Positions 10,801 through 19,888 of a DNA stretch of 64,000 bases are shown here, one piece after another (position 1 is the stretch's first letter; each line of letters starts with the position of its first letter). Made by a program: the position numbers and the translations under genes. The notes beneath the pieces are model-generated. The model was given only the letters and a program-made list of their open reading frames with translations, was not told the DNA's origin and made no database searches. Origin of the DNA: Oceanospirillales bacterium (GTDB lineage Bacteria > Pseudomonadota > Gammaproteobacteria > Pseudomonadales > Endozoicomonadaceae); NCBI GenBank assembly GCA_004762125.1, contig SIHQ01000016.1:59251-123250 (forward strand), read 5' to 3'.

Positions 10801-12006
10801 TCAGCCTCTCCTGTATCTGTAAATAGTAATGCAGACGAAAGAGAGCAGTTGGCAGAGGATAAAAATGACCATAGCGTTGGAATAATTCGATACAGTCAGT
10901 TCTTCTCCCTTGTTCTGCTCAAGCAGCCAGCCAATCAAAGGTTGAATAAGAGGTCCCCCCATCAGAGTGACTGCATTGGCTGCGGCTATAGCAACACCTT
11001 CCATGGCGATAGGAACCAGCTTGCGCACTTCGGCAAATACCAATAAATACCCACCCGAAATAAATCCGGTGAAGAAGCAGCAGAAGCACATTGAGTGTGA
11101 ATCACAGTTCGAAAAGAAAATATAACAGCTACACAGAATTAAAAGGATCGCACTTATCTGCATGATCAGTATTGTTCTGCCAAGCAGTGAAGAAAGAAAA
11201 CCAACTATCGGCGCACCAAAGGCAGCTCCGATATAAATTAACGAGACAGCGTATTTTGCCTGCGCTGGTTCACCCGTGAACCGGTTTTCCATAAAGGGGA
11301 TCCCCCATAAACCAGCGAAACTGTTTATCAGGACAAACAGTCCAAAACCATAGATGCAGCAAAGCCAGAAGTTACTATTGGCTAGCAAACTCCCCCAGTC
11401 ATAGTGCTCATTCGCCTCAGTCGTGTTGCGATAGCCCTCAGGGTTCTTGATACAGAGAATCAGTAGCAAGCTCAAAACAATGCCAGCTACAGCTAGCCAT
11501 AACATGCATGATCGCCAACCTATCTGTTCAATCATTGCAGGAAGAGTTAAAGGTCCGAGAGCTCCCCCCAGCATGGCGACTGATTCCAAGAGACCACTGA
11601 GAAAAGGAAACATCCTTTCTGGAAACCAGCGTGCAATCAGTGATAGACCAACAACAACGGCCGGTGAAGTCGCTATACCCATAAGCCCTCGACTCATAAG
11701 GGCTTGCCAGTAAGATTCGGAGTGGGCAAACCAGTAGATAGCTACCACCATCAACAGACAGCCTACAGCTAGCAGCTTGCCTGGATGTAAACGATCAGCA
11801 AGAATACCTGCCGGGATTTGGCAAAAAAGATAGACGTAGAGAAAAGCGCTGCCAGTGAACCCGACTTGAGTCAAAGTGAGTGACAGATCCTGTGAGAGGT
11901 CAAACACCATCACAGACGGTGCACTCTGCATCATAAATTGATAAGCACAAAAGAGAGTCGCAATACCACAGGCAACGGCTCCCCGTACGTATAACAATCG
12001 TTGCAA
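10801..12006 (-). CDS. Major facilitator superfamily transporter
   Basis: A 401-residue, roughly 12-helix membrane protein. The loop between helices 2 and 3 carries the MFS motif remnant GILADRLHPGK, and helix 5 has the GGALGPLTLPAM pattern. The start is a TTG at 12006 preceded by AAGGG at good spacing; no ATG near the N-terminus fits. The family resembles general organic-anion or metabolite carriers (FLSGLLESVAMLGGALG). The substrate cannot be told from the sequence and neighbours give no hint. It may share transcription with uup, 87 bases downstream. Confidence 0.82.
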   Translation of the reverse strand: MQRLLYVRGAVACGIATLFCAYQFMMQSAPSVMVFDLSQDLSLTLTQVGFTGSAFLYVYLFCQIPAGILADRLHPGKLLAVGCLLMVVAIYWFAHSESYWQALMSRGLMGIATSPAVVVGLSLIARWFPERMFPFLSGLLESVAMLGGALGPLTLPAMIEQIGWRSCMLWLAVAGIVLSLLLILCIKNPEGYRNTTEANEHYDWGSLLANSNFWLCCIYGFGLFVLINSFAGLWGIPFMENRFTGEPAQAKYAVSLIYIGAAFGAPIVGFLSSLLGRTILIMQISAILLILCSCYIFFSNCDSHSMCFCCFFTGFISGGYLLVFAEVRKLVPIAMEGVAIAAANAVTLMGGPLIQPLIGWLLEQNKGEELTVSNYSNAMVIFILCQLLSFVCITIYRYRRG

Positions 12007-12141
12007 TTTTAGACCCTTTCTAACAGCGACAGCAGTACCTGGACTGCGTCAAGTTGAAGTAGTTCGTAAGGTTGTTTGCTCGAAATGACGCTCGAAAAGC
12101 ATCTCGAAAAGAATGTATCAAAGGCTGATATAGATTAGGGT

Positions 12142-12163
12142 AGCCATGAAAAAGTTCATGGCT
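12142..12163. other. Perfect hairpin upstream of the MFS gene
   Basis: AGCCATGAA (12142-12150) pairs with TTCATGGCT (12155-12163) around a 4-base loop. There is no T-run on either strand. It lies between the sixA stop and the MFS start and may be an operator or RNA structure. Confidence 0.4.
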
Positions 12164-12195
12164 GAAAGGAATATAAATAAATATTTTTCAGACAG

Positions 12196-12633
12196 TCACA
12201 CTGAAAAAGTTTTCAGTGTGGCTAAACCCGGACCGGGCAACTCCATTTCCATAACAGCGGCTGCACCGGTATTAAAAAATGGGCCCGCCATATCGGAGCC
12301 ATGACAGAGCAATGCTGTCAGCGATGACACTAGAGGCATGTGACTGACGATAATGATATTACCCTGACCCGGAAGAGCGAATACCGCGTCCAACGGGGAA
12401 TCATCCGGGGTAATGCCATCCAGTATTCTGATTGGCAAATCAAGATTCCTGGCCAGAATATCACCTGACTCTCGAGCTCTAAGATAACTGCTGGTAAGGA
12501 TCTGATTGAAACCATAAAGCTTCAGTCTTTCAGCCGTTTGTTCAAGCTGTTGCCGACCATGATCCGTCAGAGATCTTAAGTGATCCCTGGCAGCATAGCC
12601 CGCCTCACCGTGTCTCACAATTGCCAGTAACAT
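12196..12633 (-). CDS. sixA: Phosphohistidine phosphatase SixA
   Basis: A 145-residue member of the histidine phosphatase superfamily with the N-terminal RHGE motif (H8 is the phospho-acceptor), followed by SLTDHGRQQLEQTAERL, SSYLRARESGDIL and the second histidine in IIVSHMPLVSSLTALL. SixA removes phosphate from histidine on phosphocarrier proteins (ArcB HPt domain, NPr in E. coli). Its ATG overlaps the stop of the DUF4389 gene as TAATG, so the two are translationally coupled in a gpsA-DUF4389-sixA operon. A hairpin covers the stop codon. Confidence 0.92.
   Translation of the reverse strand: MLLAIVRHGEAGYAARDHLRSLTDHGRQQLEQTAERLKLYGFNQILTSSYLRARESGDILARNLDLPIRILDGITPDDSPLDAVFALPGQGNIIIVSHMPLVSSLTALLCHGSDMAGPFFNTGAAAVMEMELPGPGLATLKTFSV
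12197..12220 (-). terminator. Hairpin overlapping the sixA stop codon
   Basis: CACACTGAAAA (12197-12207) and TTTTCAGTGTG (12210-12220) form an 11-bp perfect stem with a 2-base spacer. It includes the last codons and the stop of sixA on the minus strand. No clean U-tract follows (ACTGTCTGAAAAATA), so it may act as a weak terminator or as protection against 3' decay. Confidence 0.45.
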
Positions 12634-12956
12634 TAGATGTTCTCTTGTTCCTGTTCTTTATCTTGCTGGCCCTTCTCTTGAGAGTCAGAAGGCCAGTCAG
12701 AAAATGGGTAGGGTTTACATTCAGTGTTGAATGTAATGTATTGAATAATATGAAATATATATTTATTTATCGATGCACTGAGAGACAACAGTCGATCATT
12801 GGTGTTGCCAGAAATAAAGCCGAAAAGCACTTGTACAAAAGCAATCAAAATAACGACCGGCGCAAGAATCGATACCACAACATAGAACAGTGCCATGAAA
12901 ACAAGGCGCAGCCAGCGTGATTCGGAGATGAGGTTTTCCTTAAGCTTGCTATCCAT
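12633..12956 (-). CDS. DUF4389 inner-membrane protein
   Basis: A 107-residue protein. The N-terminus (MDSKLKENLISESRWLRLVFM) leads into a long hydrophobic segment (ALFYVVVSILAPVVILIAFVQVLFGFISG), followed by an amphipathic stretch, ITFNTECKPYPFSDWP and an acidic tail; this pattern is that of DUF4389. The ATG at 12956 has an AAGGA site; the frame opens earlier but without support. It lies between gpsA and sixA as in Pseudomonas (from memory). Function unknown; the stop is coupled to the sixA start by TAATG. Confidence 0.8.
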   Translation of the reverse strand: MDSKLKENLISESRWLRLVFMALFYVVVSILAPVVILIAFVQVLFGFISGNTNDRLLSLSASINKYIFHIIQYITFNTECKPYPFSDWPSDSQEKGQQDKEQEQENI

Positions 12957-13005
12957 TTGTTTTTCCTTTTTGTTCGCAAAACCGGTTGAGTGTTTAACAA
13001 GACTG

Positions 13006-14034
13006 TCAGCGAACCATAAACTCAACATCAGTTTTCTGTTCACGAAGCATCATATTTTTTACTAGGTCACTCACTTTGAAACCTTCAAAAATAACCTTGT
13101 GAAGGCCTTCAACAATGGGCATGTAGACATCAAGTTCTTCTGCCTTTTGTTTAACCTGGCTTAAGGTGTTGATACCTTCAGCTACTTGGCCCAGTGACTC
13201 TTCGGCTTCACTGAGGCTTTTACCCTGCCCTAGTGCGTAACCTACTCGGTAGTTTCGACTCAGGTTGGATGTACAAGTAGCGACCAAATCGCCGACACCA
13301 GCCAGACCAAGGAAGGTCAATGGATTGGCTCCCAGAGTGACTGCAAAACGGCTCATCTCAGCCAAGCTACGAGTGATCATCATACTCTTGGTATTCTCAC
13401 CCATTCCCATCGCGGCGCCCATACCTGAAACGATGGCATAGATATTTTTTAGTGCTCCAGCCAGCTCAACACCATAAGTGTCATGGTTGGAGTAAACCCT
13501 GAAGTAATCGCAATGCAGCACTTGCTGAACAGTTTCGCAAAGATCATCATCCTTACTAGCAATAACGGTTGCAGTGATAGCCTTGGCGACGACCTCTTTA
13601 GCCAGGTTAGGGCCACTTAGAACACCTATACGAGCATCGGGGATCTCTTCTTTGAGAATTTCGCTCATCAAGTCAAAAGTGATCGGCTCAATGCCTTTCG
13701 TAGTGCTGACTACAATTTTTCCTGAAAGAGCGGGTGCGGCTTTTCTGACAACTTCTCTGAAGGACTTGCTGGGGATGGCGATCAGCACAATATCTGCATT
13801 GGTCACTACTTCATTAATATCAGTGGATGCAGTGACGGCTGGGTGAATTTTGAAATCGGGCAGGTATCTGTGATTGACATGGTCTTCATTAATGCCTTGT
13901 ACCTGTTTTTCATTTCGCATCCACAGGTTGACCTTGTGACCCTTATGGGCGGAGATGTCCGACAGGGCGGTACCAAAGCTGCCACCGCCCAAAATGGCTA
14001 TGGTATACTGCTGGCTACCTTCATTTGGCGTCAT
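13006..14034 (-). CDS. gpsA: Glycerol-3-phosphate dehydrogenase [NAD(P)+]
   Basis: A 342-residue cytoplasmic enzyme that reduces dihydroxyacetone phosphate to sn-glycerol-3-phosphate for phospholipid synthesis. The Rossmann motif is ILGGGSFGTAL (residues 14-24); the catalytic lysine lies in ELAGALKNIYAI; the GENTKSMMITRSLAEM and GLAGVGDLVATC motifs are intact. The frame extends to 14106, but the ATG at 14034 gives the normal N-terminus and has a GGAA site, so it is chosen. First gene of the gpsA-DUF4389-sixA operon; DUF4389 starts 49 bases beyond the gpsA stop. Confidence 0.94.
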   Translation of the reverse strand: MTPNEGSQQYTIAILGGGSFGTALSDISAHKGHKVNLWMRNEKQVQGINEDHVNHRYLPDFKIHPAVTASTDINEVVTNADIVLIAIPSKSFREVVRKAAPALSGKIVVSTTKGIEPITFDLMSEILKEEIPDARIGVLSGPNLAKEVVAKAITATVIASKDDDLCETVQQVLHCDYFRVYSNHDTYGVELAGALKNIYAIVSGMGAAMGMGENTKSMMITRSLAEMSRFAVTLGANPLTFLGLAGVGDLVATCTSNLSRNYRVGYALGQGKSLSEAEESLGQVAEGINTLSQVKQKAEELDVYMPIVEGLHKVIFEGFKVSDLVKNMMLREQKTDVEFMVR

Positions 14035-14509
14035 TACAATCAATTCCGGCTGTAAGTCTCTGGAATCCGGACTGGATTCCAGATTGATATCGGTAAAATC
14101 ATACAATACTCATGACTTATATGGCATGAGTGAGTGATAAATTCCGATGGCTTCCAGAGCTATTTAAACGCTTTTGATATAATGGCCAGATTAATAGCTG
14201 CTATTTTCATATTTCAGAGTTCATTGGAAATCACTAAGATTATCTGGATACTAAAAGACCTCTAAATGTACAGAAAAGACGGGATTTAAGTACCAAATGT
14301 CACTGAAAGACGTTCAACTGTTGTTTTTTTGTTAAATTCAACGTCCAGCCGCTGATTGCTGGTAGTTGGCAGTGGTATAGTGCAGCATCGGTACGAAAGT
14401 AATGAATTTCCGTGGCCAGTGACCCGTCAGATAACGGTCTGTTTGGCATATCAGTACATGGCAAAACAGCCATATTTCGGTCACGGTCTGATCCAGGAAT
14501 AAAGAACGA
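14035..14509. other. Divergent promoter region between gpsA and fabA
   Basis: A 475-base gap without a credible gene. Near gpsA are two perfect inverted repeats. CTGGAATCC (14060-14068) / GGATTCCAG (14074-14082) lies just upstream of the gpsA start and could be an operator or leader hairpin. ACTCATG (14109-14115) / CATGAGT (14125-14131) is further out. No FabR-type palindrome was recognised before fabA. Confidence 0.5.
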
Positions 14510-15022
14510 ATGAAGCAAGAATCCTTTGATAAAGAAGACCTGCTCCGCTGTTCACAAGGTGAACTGTTTGGTCCGGGCAATGCACAGTTACCAGCACCCA
14601 ACATGCTGATGATGGATCGCATTGTTAAGATCTGCAACGAAGGCGGGACTTACGGCAAGGGAGAAATTATTGCAGAGCTGGATATTACTCCGGATCTCTG
14701 GTTTTTCGACTGTCACTTCCCTGGTGATCCGGTAATGCCTGGTTGTCTGGGACTGGACGCCATGTGGCAGCTGGTTGGCTTCTATCTCGGCTGGGTCGGC
14801 AATCCTGGCAAGGGCCGTGCACTGGGTAGTGGTGCGGTGAAATTCACTGGCCAGATTCTGCCAACAGCCAAGAAAGTGACCTACAAAATCAATATCAAGC
14901 GCGTTATCAGTCGTAAACTGGTACTTGGTATTGCTGATGGCAGCGTCAGCGTAGATGGACGTGAAATCTATACCGCTGAAGGGCTCCGTGTCGGGCTGTT
15001 CCAGAGCACAGACGCTTTTTGA
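14510..15022 (+). CDS. fabA: 3-hydroxydecanoyl-ACP dehydratase/isomerase
   Basis: A 170-residue enzyme that dehydrates 3-hydroxydecanoyl-ACP and isomerises the trans-2 to the cis-3 decenoyl product, the entry into unsaturated fatty acids. Active-site H69 is in [21 protein letters not shown], with D83 in GLDA. The length equals that of E. coli FabA. An AGGAAT site precedes the ATG. It is followed after 28 bases by fabB, its obligate partner. Confidence 0.97.
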   Translation: MKQESFDKEDLLRCSQGELFGPGNAQLPAPNMLMMDRIVKICNEGGTYGKGEIIAELDITPDLWFFDCHFPGDPVMPGCLGLDAMWQLVGFYLGWVGNPGKGRALGSGAVKFTGQILPTAKKVTYKINIKRVISRKLVLGIADGSVSVDGREIYTAEGLRVGLFQSTDAF

Positions 15023-15050
15023 TTTATTTGGATAATTTGGGTTTAGACAC

Positions 15051-16268
15051 ATGAAACGCGTTGTTATTACAGGGATCGGCATCACATCTTGTCTGGGTAT
15101 CACTCAGGACGAGGTCGCTGACAGTCTGAAAAATGGACGCTCAGGTATTCGCTTCAACGAAAGCTATGCCGAGAAAGGGTTTCGCAGTCATGTCTCCGGT
15201 ACTGTAGACATTGACTTAACCGAGCACATTGATCGTAAAACCCTGCGTTTTATGGGACTGGCGGCTTCTTACGCTTATATTTCCATGAAACAGGCTATTG
15301 AAGACTCAGGTTTGACGGAAGACCAGGTGTCTAACCCGCGTACCGGTCTTATTGCTGCTTCTGGCGGTGCTTCTTCAGAAAATATCGTTGAAGCTGCTGA
15401 CATCATGCGCGAAAAAGGCGTTAAACGTGTCGGCCCTTACCGTGTTACCCGTACTATGGGCAGCACTGTTTCCGCCTGTCTGGCAACTCCCTTCAAGATT
15501 AAGGGTGTCAACTACTCCATTACCTCAGCTTGTGCCACTAGTGCACACTGTATCGGTAACGCGGTAGAACAGATTCAGTTAGGTAAGCAGGACGTTGTAT
15601 TTGCTGGTGGTGGTGAAGAAGAACACTGGTCACAAACTGGCCTGTTTGATGCCATGGGTGCCCTGAGCACCAAATACAACGACACGCCTGAACAAGCTTC
15701 TCGTGCTTATGACGCTGATCGTGACGGTTTTGTTATTGCCGGCGGTGGCGGCATGGTTGTGGTTGAAGAGCTGGAGCACGCTAAAGCCCGTGGCGCCAAG
15801 ATTTATGCCGAGATTGTTGGCTATGGTGCAACGTCTGACGGTTATGACATGGTTGCTCCTTCCGGTGAAGGCGCTGCTCGCTGCATGCGCTTGGCAATGG
15901 AAGATCTGGATGGCCCGGTTGATTACATCAATACCCACGGTACCAGTACACCGGTTGGTGATGTTGCCGAACTGAAAGCACTGAAAGAAGTGTTTGGTGG
16001 CGAAATGCCAACCGTCAGTTCTACCAAGTCGTTGTCCGGCCACTCTTTGGGAGCTGCTGGCGTTCAAGAAGCTATTTACTGCCTGCTGATGATGAAGCAT
16101 GAATTTATTACTGCATCTGCTAACGTCGGTCAGTTGGATGAGCAAGCTGAAGGTCTGCCGATTCTGGTAGGTAAGGCTCGTGAACAAAAACTGACCCGTG
16201 TTATGTCTAACAGCTTCGGTTTTGGTGGTACTAACGCCTGTCTGGTACTGCAAGCTTACGAAAGCTAA
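15051..16268 (+). CDS. fabB: 3-oxoacyl-ACP synthase I
   Basis: A 405-residue condensing enzyme that elongates the cis-unsaturated chains made by FabA. The Cys-His-His triad is visible: C161 in [15 protein letters not shown], the first histidine in [11 protein letters not shown], the second in [12 protein letters not shown]. The C-terminal [14 protein letters not shown] motif is intact. Its operon with fabA is standard for gammaproteobacteria. The stop codon lies within a 20-bp perfect palindrome and is followed by a strong terminator. Confidence 0.97.
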   Translation: MKRVVITGIGITSCLGITQDEVADSLKNGRSGIRFNESYAEKGFRSHVSGTVDIDLTEHIDRKTLRFMGLAASYAYISMKQAIEDSGLTEDQVSNPRTGLIAASGGASSENIVEAADIMREKGVKRVGPYRVTRTMGSTVSACLATPFKIKGVNYSITSACATSAHCIGNAVEQIQLGKQDVVFAGGGEEEHWSQTGLFDAMGALSTKYNDTPEQASRAYDADRDGFVIAGGGGMVVVEELEHAKARGAKIYAEIVGYGATSDGYDMVAPSGEGAARCMRLAMEDLDGPVDYINTHGTSTPVGDVAELKALKEVFGGEMPTVSSTKSLSGHSLGAAGVQEAIYCLLMMKHEFITASANVGQLDEQAEGLPILVGKAREQKLTRVMSNSFGFGGTNACLVLQAYES

Positions 16269-16284
16269 TAGATCGATCTATTAG
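16265..16284. repeat. 20-bp perfect palindrome over the fabB stop
   Basis: The 20 bases are self-complementary (half-site CTAATAGATC) and contain the fabB TAA stop. The palindrome lies 5 bases before the terminator stem. It may be a protein site or extend the 3' RNA structure. Confidence 0.6.
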
Positions 16285-16289
16285 CCTTT

Positions 16290-16319
16290 AAAAAAACCCC
16301 GGTTAATCCGGGGTTTTTT
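16290..16319 (+). terminator. Terminator of fabAB
   Basis: A stem of an A-run plus CCCCGG (16297-16302) pairs with CCGGGG (16308-16313) around a TTAAT loop, followed by six T. Confidence 0.93.
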
Positions 16320-16604
16320 CTGTCCAGTAATATCTATAAGGCTCGCCTTAATGTTGGGCTTCTTTTTGAAATCCTAGGCCCTCTCCCTTACTCAACTGCT
16401 GCCACCTCTTAGCTTATCTAGAAGGCTTACGGATGCTCCTTCAAGTCCTCTGGTTGCATCAGACTGAGGTGCATAATCATTCTGGCATCTGCCATAACCA
16501 TCCATAAAACATCTCCATTACATTAACTGACGTCGTTTTAGACATTCATCGGTCACCGGTAGTGAAATTGACGTTTTAGTTTTTGTGGTCAACCAGTCTT
16601 CGTA

Positions 16605-16633
16605 TAGTCATGTTTCTGTCATATCACTGTAAT
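16605..16633 (+). promoter_or_regulatory. PhoB box upstream of ugpB
   Basis: Three 7-base units lie at the exact 11-bp pitch of PhoB boxes: TAGTCAT (16605-16611), CTGTCAT (16616-16622) and CTGTAAT (16627-16633), separated by 4-base AT-rich spacers. The consensus is CTGTCAT-N4-CTGTCAC/T. They lie about 75-100 bases before the ugpB ATG, so the operon is probably induced by phosphate starvation, as ugp is in E. coli. Confidence 0.75.
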
Positions 16634-16705
16634 TAGTGTGTTGCCTGATTGTCATATGTTCATTCCATTATGAGCACTGCTATTAAACCAACGCAGGAGA
16701 TTTCA

Positions 16706-18016
16706 ATGCTGGGAAAAATAACAAAGAGCGCCATGGCCACAGCCATAATGGTTAGCACATTAGTGAGTGGTGCATATGCAGCAACAGAGATTACTCTCTG
16801 GCATGCTATGAGTGGCAGAAACGGTGAAATGGTGAGTGAAATAGCTGACCGTTTTAATAAAAGTCAAGATCAATATCAGCTGAAAACCCTTAACAAGGGT
16901 GGCTATGAAGATACCATGACTGCAGGTATTGCAGCATTTCGTGCAAAACAGGCGCCGGATATCATTCAGATCTTTGATGCTGGATCAGCCACCATTATCA
17001 ACGCCAAAGGTGCTGTTTATCCGGTTCAGAGCCTCATGGAAGACAATGATATTGTTTTTGATAGTGAGGATTATATTCCGGGTGTTAGAAACTTCTATGC
17101 AGACTCTCAGGGAAAAATGATTGGTCTGCCTTTCAATAGTTCAACTCCCCTACTCTATTACAACAAAGAAGCGATGAAGGCAGCGGGTATCACCCAGCCA
17201 CCCAAAACCTGGGAAGAATTTGAAATCATGGCTCCCAAGCTAAAATCCGCGGGTTATACGGCTATGGCTCAATCTCACAGTGCATGGATTTTTACCGAAA
17301 ATTTTCACTCACGTCACAATCTGCCAATGGCCACAGATAATAATGGCTTTGACAGTACCGATGTAAAAATCCTCTACAACAACGATCAGTTAAAAATGCA
17401 CTGGTCAAAAGTAAAACAGTGGCTGGATAACAAATATTACGGTTATTACGGTCGTGCATGGGGAGACAACCAAGATGCTTTTGTGCAGAAGAAAGTTGCT
17501 ATGTGGCTTGGCTCTTCAGGCTCTTTCGGTAACCTGAGAAAAACAGCTGACTTTGATTTTGGCACAACTTATCTGCCCTACTGGCAGAGCATCACTTCTT
17601 CTCCAAAAAGTACCTTTATTGGCGGAGGAGCTCTGTTCAGTTTTTCTGGTCACTCTAAGGATCGGTACAAAGGTGCAGCCGAATTTTATAAATTTCTGAC
17701 CAAGCCTGAAATTCAGCTGCTATGGCATAAAGAAACCGGTTATGTACCTATCACCAATGCTGCTTATGATCTGGCAAAAAAGACGGGTTACTACAAAGAG
17801 GCGCCTGATGCTGAAATAGGTATTCTGCAACTGAGTCAGGAAACTGGTGACTGGTCTAAAGGTTATCGTCTCGGGTACTACGTCCAAATTCGAGAAAGTC
17901 TGTACAAAAATTACGAACAAATCCTTTCCGGTGATGTCAGCGTAGATAGCGCTTTCAATTCGATTGAACGTGAATCAAACAAGCTCTTGGCACGATTTAA
18001 TAAAACCTATCAATAA
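16706..18016 (+). CDS. ugpB: sn-glycerol-3-phosphate-binding protein UgpB
   Basis: A 436-residue periplasmic binding protein. The signal peptide starts MLGKITKSAMATAIMVSTL and cleaves after GAYA. The mature part starts EITLWHAMSGRNGEMVSEIADRFNKSQ, the UgpB signature, and contains GGYEDTMTAGIAAFRAKQAPDI and the C-terminal SVDSAFNSIERESNKLLARF. The open frame extends 19 codons upstream, but the ATG at 16706 follows AGGAGA and gives a clean signal peptide. First gene of ugpBAEC and downstream of a PhoB box. Confidence 0.93.
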   Translation: MLGKITKSAMATAIMVSTLVSGAYAATEITLWHAMSGRNGEMVSEIADRFNKSQDQYQLKTLNKGGYEDTMTAGIAAFRAKQAPDIIQIFDAGSATIINAKGAVYPVQSLMEDNDIVFDSEDYIPGVRNFYADSQGKMIGLPFNSSTPLLYYNKEAMKAAGITQPPKTWEEFEIMAPKLKSAGYTAMAQSHSAWIFTENFHSRHNLPMATDNNGFDSTDVKILYNNDQLKMHWSKVKQWLDNKYYGYYGRAWGDNQDAFVQKKVAMWLGSSGSFGNLRKTADFDFGTTYLPYWQSITSSPKSTFIGGGALFSFSGHSKDRYKGAAEFYKFLTKPEIQLLWHKETGYVPITNAAYDLAKKTGYYKEAPDAEIGILQLSQETGDWSKGYRLGYYVQIRESLYKNYEQILSGDVSVDSAFNSIERESNKLLARFNKTYQ

Positions 18017-18028
18017 TGCTGCTATCTG

Positions 18029-18050
18029 GGCAGCGGTGAAAACTGCTGCC
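18029..18050 (+). other. Intercistronic hairpin between ugpB and ugpA
   Basis: GGCAGC (18029-18034) pairs with GCTGCC (18045-18050), loop 10, no U-run. Such hairpins after a binding-protein gene usually protect its message and keep it more abundant than the permease genes (general knowledge). Confidence 0.5.
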
Positions 18051-18081
18051 TGTTTACTGACTTAACCAGAAGAATCAATCA

Positions 18082-18960
18082 GTGCAAAAGGCTCAGTTTC
18101 ATCAAGGGGTTAGTCCCTACTTATTTGTGGCACCTCAGGTGCTTATCATACTGGTGTTTTTTATCTGGCCTGCCGGTCAGGCGATCTACCAGTCGTTTTT
18201 ATTGGAAGACGCTTTTGGTCTACACAGTGAGTTTGTGGGTTTTTTGAATTATAGGGATATTTTTTCAGATCCGGAATATCTGGATACTGCCGTCTTTACT
18301 CTTCTGTTTGCCGCGACAGTCACCTTTTTTTCATTGACCATTGCTCTCTTGTTGGCTGTACAGGCCAACAGTGTTATTCGTGGAGCAGGCAGTTATAAGA
18401 CCTTGTTAATGTGGGCTTATGCCATTGCTCCACCGGCAGCCGGTTTGATGGGGAATCTGATGTTTAGTCCACTCATTGGTGACTTCTATGCACTGATTAA
18501 CGCTTCAGGGATTGATTTTAATCATCACCAGAATGGCTCTGATGCCATCTTTGTTATTGTTTTGATCGCTGTCTGGAAGCAAATTAGCATCAATTTCATC
18601 TTTTTCCTGTCAGGACTGCAGGGTATTTCAAATTCAGTCACTGAGGCGGCGAGAATTGATTGCCCCAGCACGATCAAACGATTCTGGACTATTACCTTCC
18701 CACTGCTAGCACCTACTACCTTTTTCCTTTTAGTCATTAATACCACGTATGCCTTTTTCGATACATTTGGAATCATTGATGTGACCACCCGTGGGGGCCC
18801 AGGGGCATCAACCAATACGTTGATTTACAAGGTATACAAAGACGGTTTTCTAGGTGCAGACTTGGGAAGCAGCTCTGCACAGTCGGTAATATTGATGTTC
18901 CTTGTACTGGCTTTAACGGTCTTTCAGTTCCGGTTCATTGAAAAGAAGGTGCATTACTGA
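18082..18960 (+). CDS. ugpA: Glycerol-3-phosphate ABC permease UgpA
   Basis: A 292-residue inner-membrane permease with six predicted helices. It begins after a GTG start with SPYLFVAPQVLIILVFFIWPAG. The cytoplasmic EAA loop that contacts the ATPase is VTEAARIDCPSTIKRFWTITFPLLAP. The late motif GGPGASTNTLIYKVYKDGF is typical of UgpA/MalF-type proteins. The GTG follows an AGAAGAA site. Its stop overlaps the ugpE start as TGATG, giving translational coupling. Confidence 0.93.
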   Translation: MQKAQFHQGVSPYLFVAPQVLIILVFFIWPAGQAIYQSFLLEDAFGLHSEFVGFLNYRDIFSDPEYLDTAVFTLLFAATVTFFSLTIALLLAVQANSVIRGAGSYKTLLMWAYAIAPPAAGLMGNLMFSPLIGDFYALINASGIDFNHHQNGSDAIFVIVLIAVWKQISINFIFFLSGLQGISNSVTEAARIDCPSTIKRFWTITFPLLAPTTFFLLVINTTYAFFDTFGIIDVTTRGGPGASTNTLIYKVYKDGFLGADLGSSSAQSVILMFLVLALTVFQFRFIEKKVHY

Positions 18961-19859
18961 TGCCGACACTAGCCATTAACACACCCACTGGCTCTCGGTC
19001 AGGTGTTCAAGTTATGAAACTGCTCAGACTACTGATGCAGCATGGAATATTGATCCTTGGTGTCCTGTTTCTGATTACACCGATATGGGTAGCCTTAATG
19101 TCTTCAACCCATACACCAGAAACACTGTTTCAGTCGGGACTTCAGTTTCTACCGGGTGACTATGGAAGAGAGACTTATGCCGAACTGTTCACCATTTCCA
19201 GTGGTCAGTTATCAACATCTGCTGCAATTATGCTGCTTAACAGCCTGGCCCTCGGGCTTGGATTTGCCATTGGTAAAGTTATTATTTCCATGCTTGCAGC
19301 CTATGGTTTGGTCTATTTTCGATTCCCTTTAGCAACACCGCTGTTTTGGATTATTTTCTCAACATTACTTCTACCGTTGGAAGTAAGGATCATCCCCTCC
19401 TACAAGGTGGTTGCTGATCTCGGGTTATTGAACAGCTATACAGGTTTGATTGTTCCGCTTATCGCGTCGGCCACAGGTACCTTTTTCTTTCGTCAGTATT
19501 TCCGCTCTATTCCTGACGAGTTGCTTGAAGCTGCACGAATCGATAATGCAGGGCCTCTGAGATTCTTCATTGATATTCTGCTGCCGTTGTCTCGAACCAT
19601 GATTGCCGCGATTTTCATCATAATGTTTGTTGTGGGTTGGAACCAATATCTCTGGCCACTACTAATGACGACCGATCCGGACTACTACACCGTGGTCGTA
19701 GGAATACGACAAATGTTTCAGGTTATGTCCCAAGGTGGTGATTTGCCTCAGTTTAACCTCGCCTTTGCCCTGACCATTCTCGCAACCTTACCACCCGTAC
19801 TGGTTGTGGTGATATTTCAGAGAATGTTTATCAAAGGGCTGGTGGAATCAGAAAAATAA
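18960..19859 (+). CDS. ugpE: Glycerol-3-phosphate ABC permease UgpE
   Basis: A 299-residue partner permease, also six helices. The EAA loop is PDELLEAARIDNAGPLRFFIDILLPLSR; NQYLWPLLMTTDPDYYTVVVGIRQM is characteristic of UgpE. Length is near the E. coli protein (281), with about 18 extra N-terminal residues before MKLLRLLMQHGI; an internal start at that methionine (19014) cannot be excluded. The chosen ATG overlaps the ugpA stop. Confidence 0.93.
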   Translation: MPTLAINTPTGSRSGVQVMKLLRLLMQHGILILGVLFLITPIWVALMSSTHTPETLFQSGLQFLPGDYGRETYAELFTISSGQLSTSAAIMLLNSLALGLGFAIGKVIISMLAAYGLVYFRFPLATPLFWIIFSTLLLPLEVRIIPSYKVVADLGLLNSYTGLIVPLIASATGTFFFRQYFRSIPDELLEAARIDNAGPLRFFIDILLPLSRTMIAAIFIIMFVVGWNQYLWPLLMTTDPDYYTVVVGIRQMFQVMSQGGDLPQFNLAFALTILATLPPVLVVVIFQRMFIKGLVESEK

Positions 19860-19888
19860 ATTTTGTTATAGATTACGGAAATATTGAA

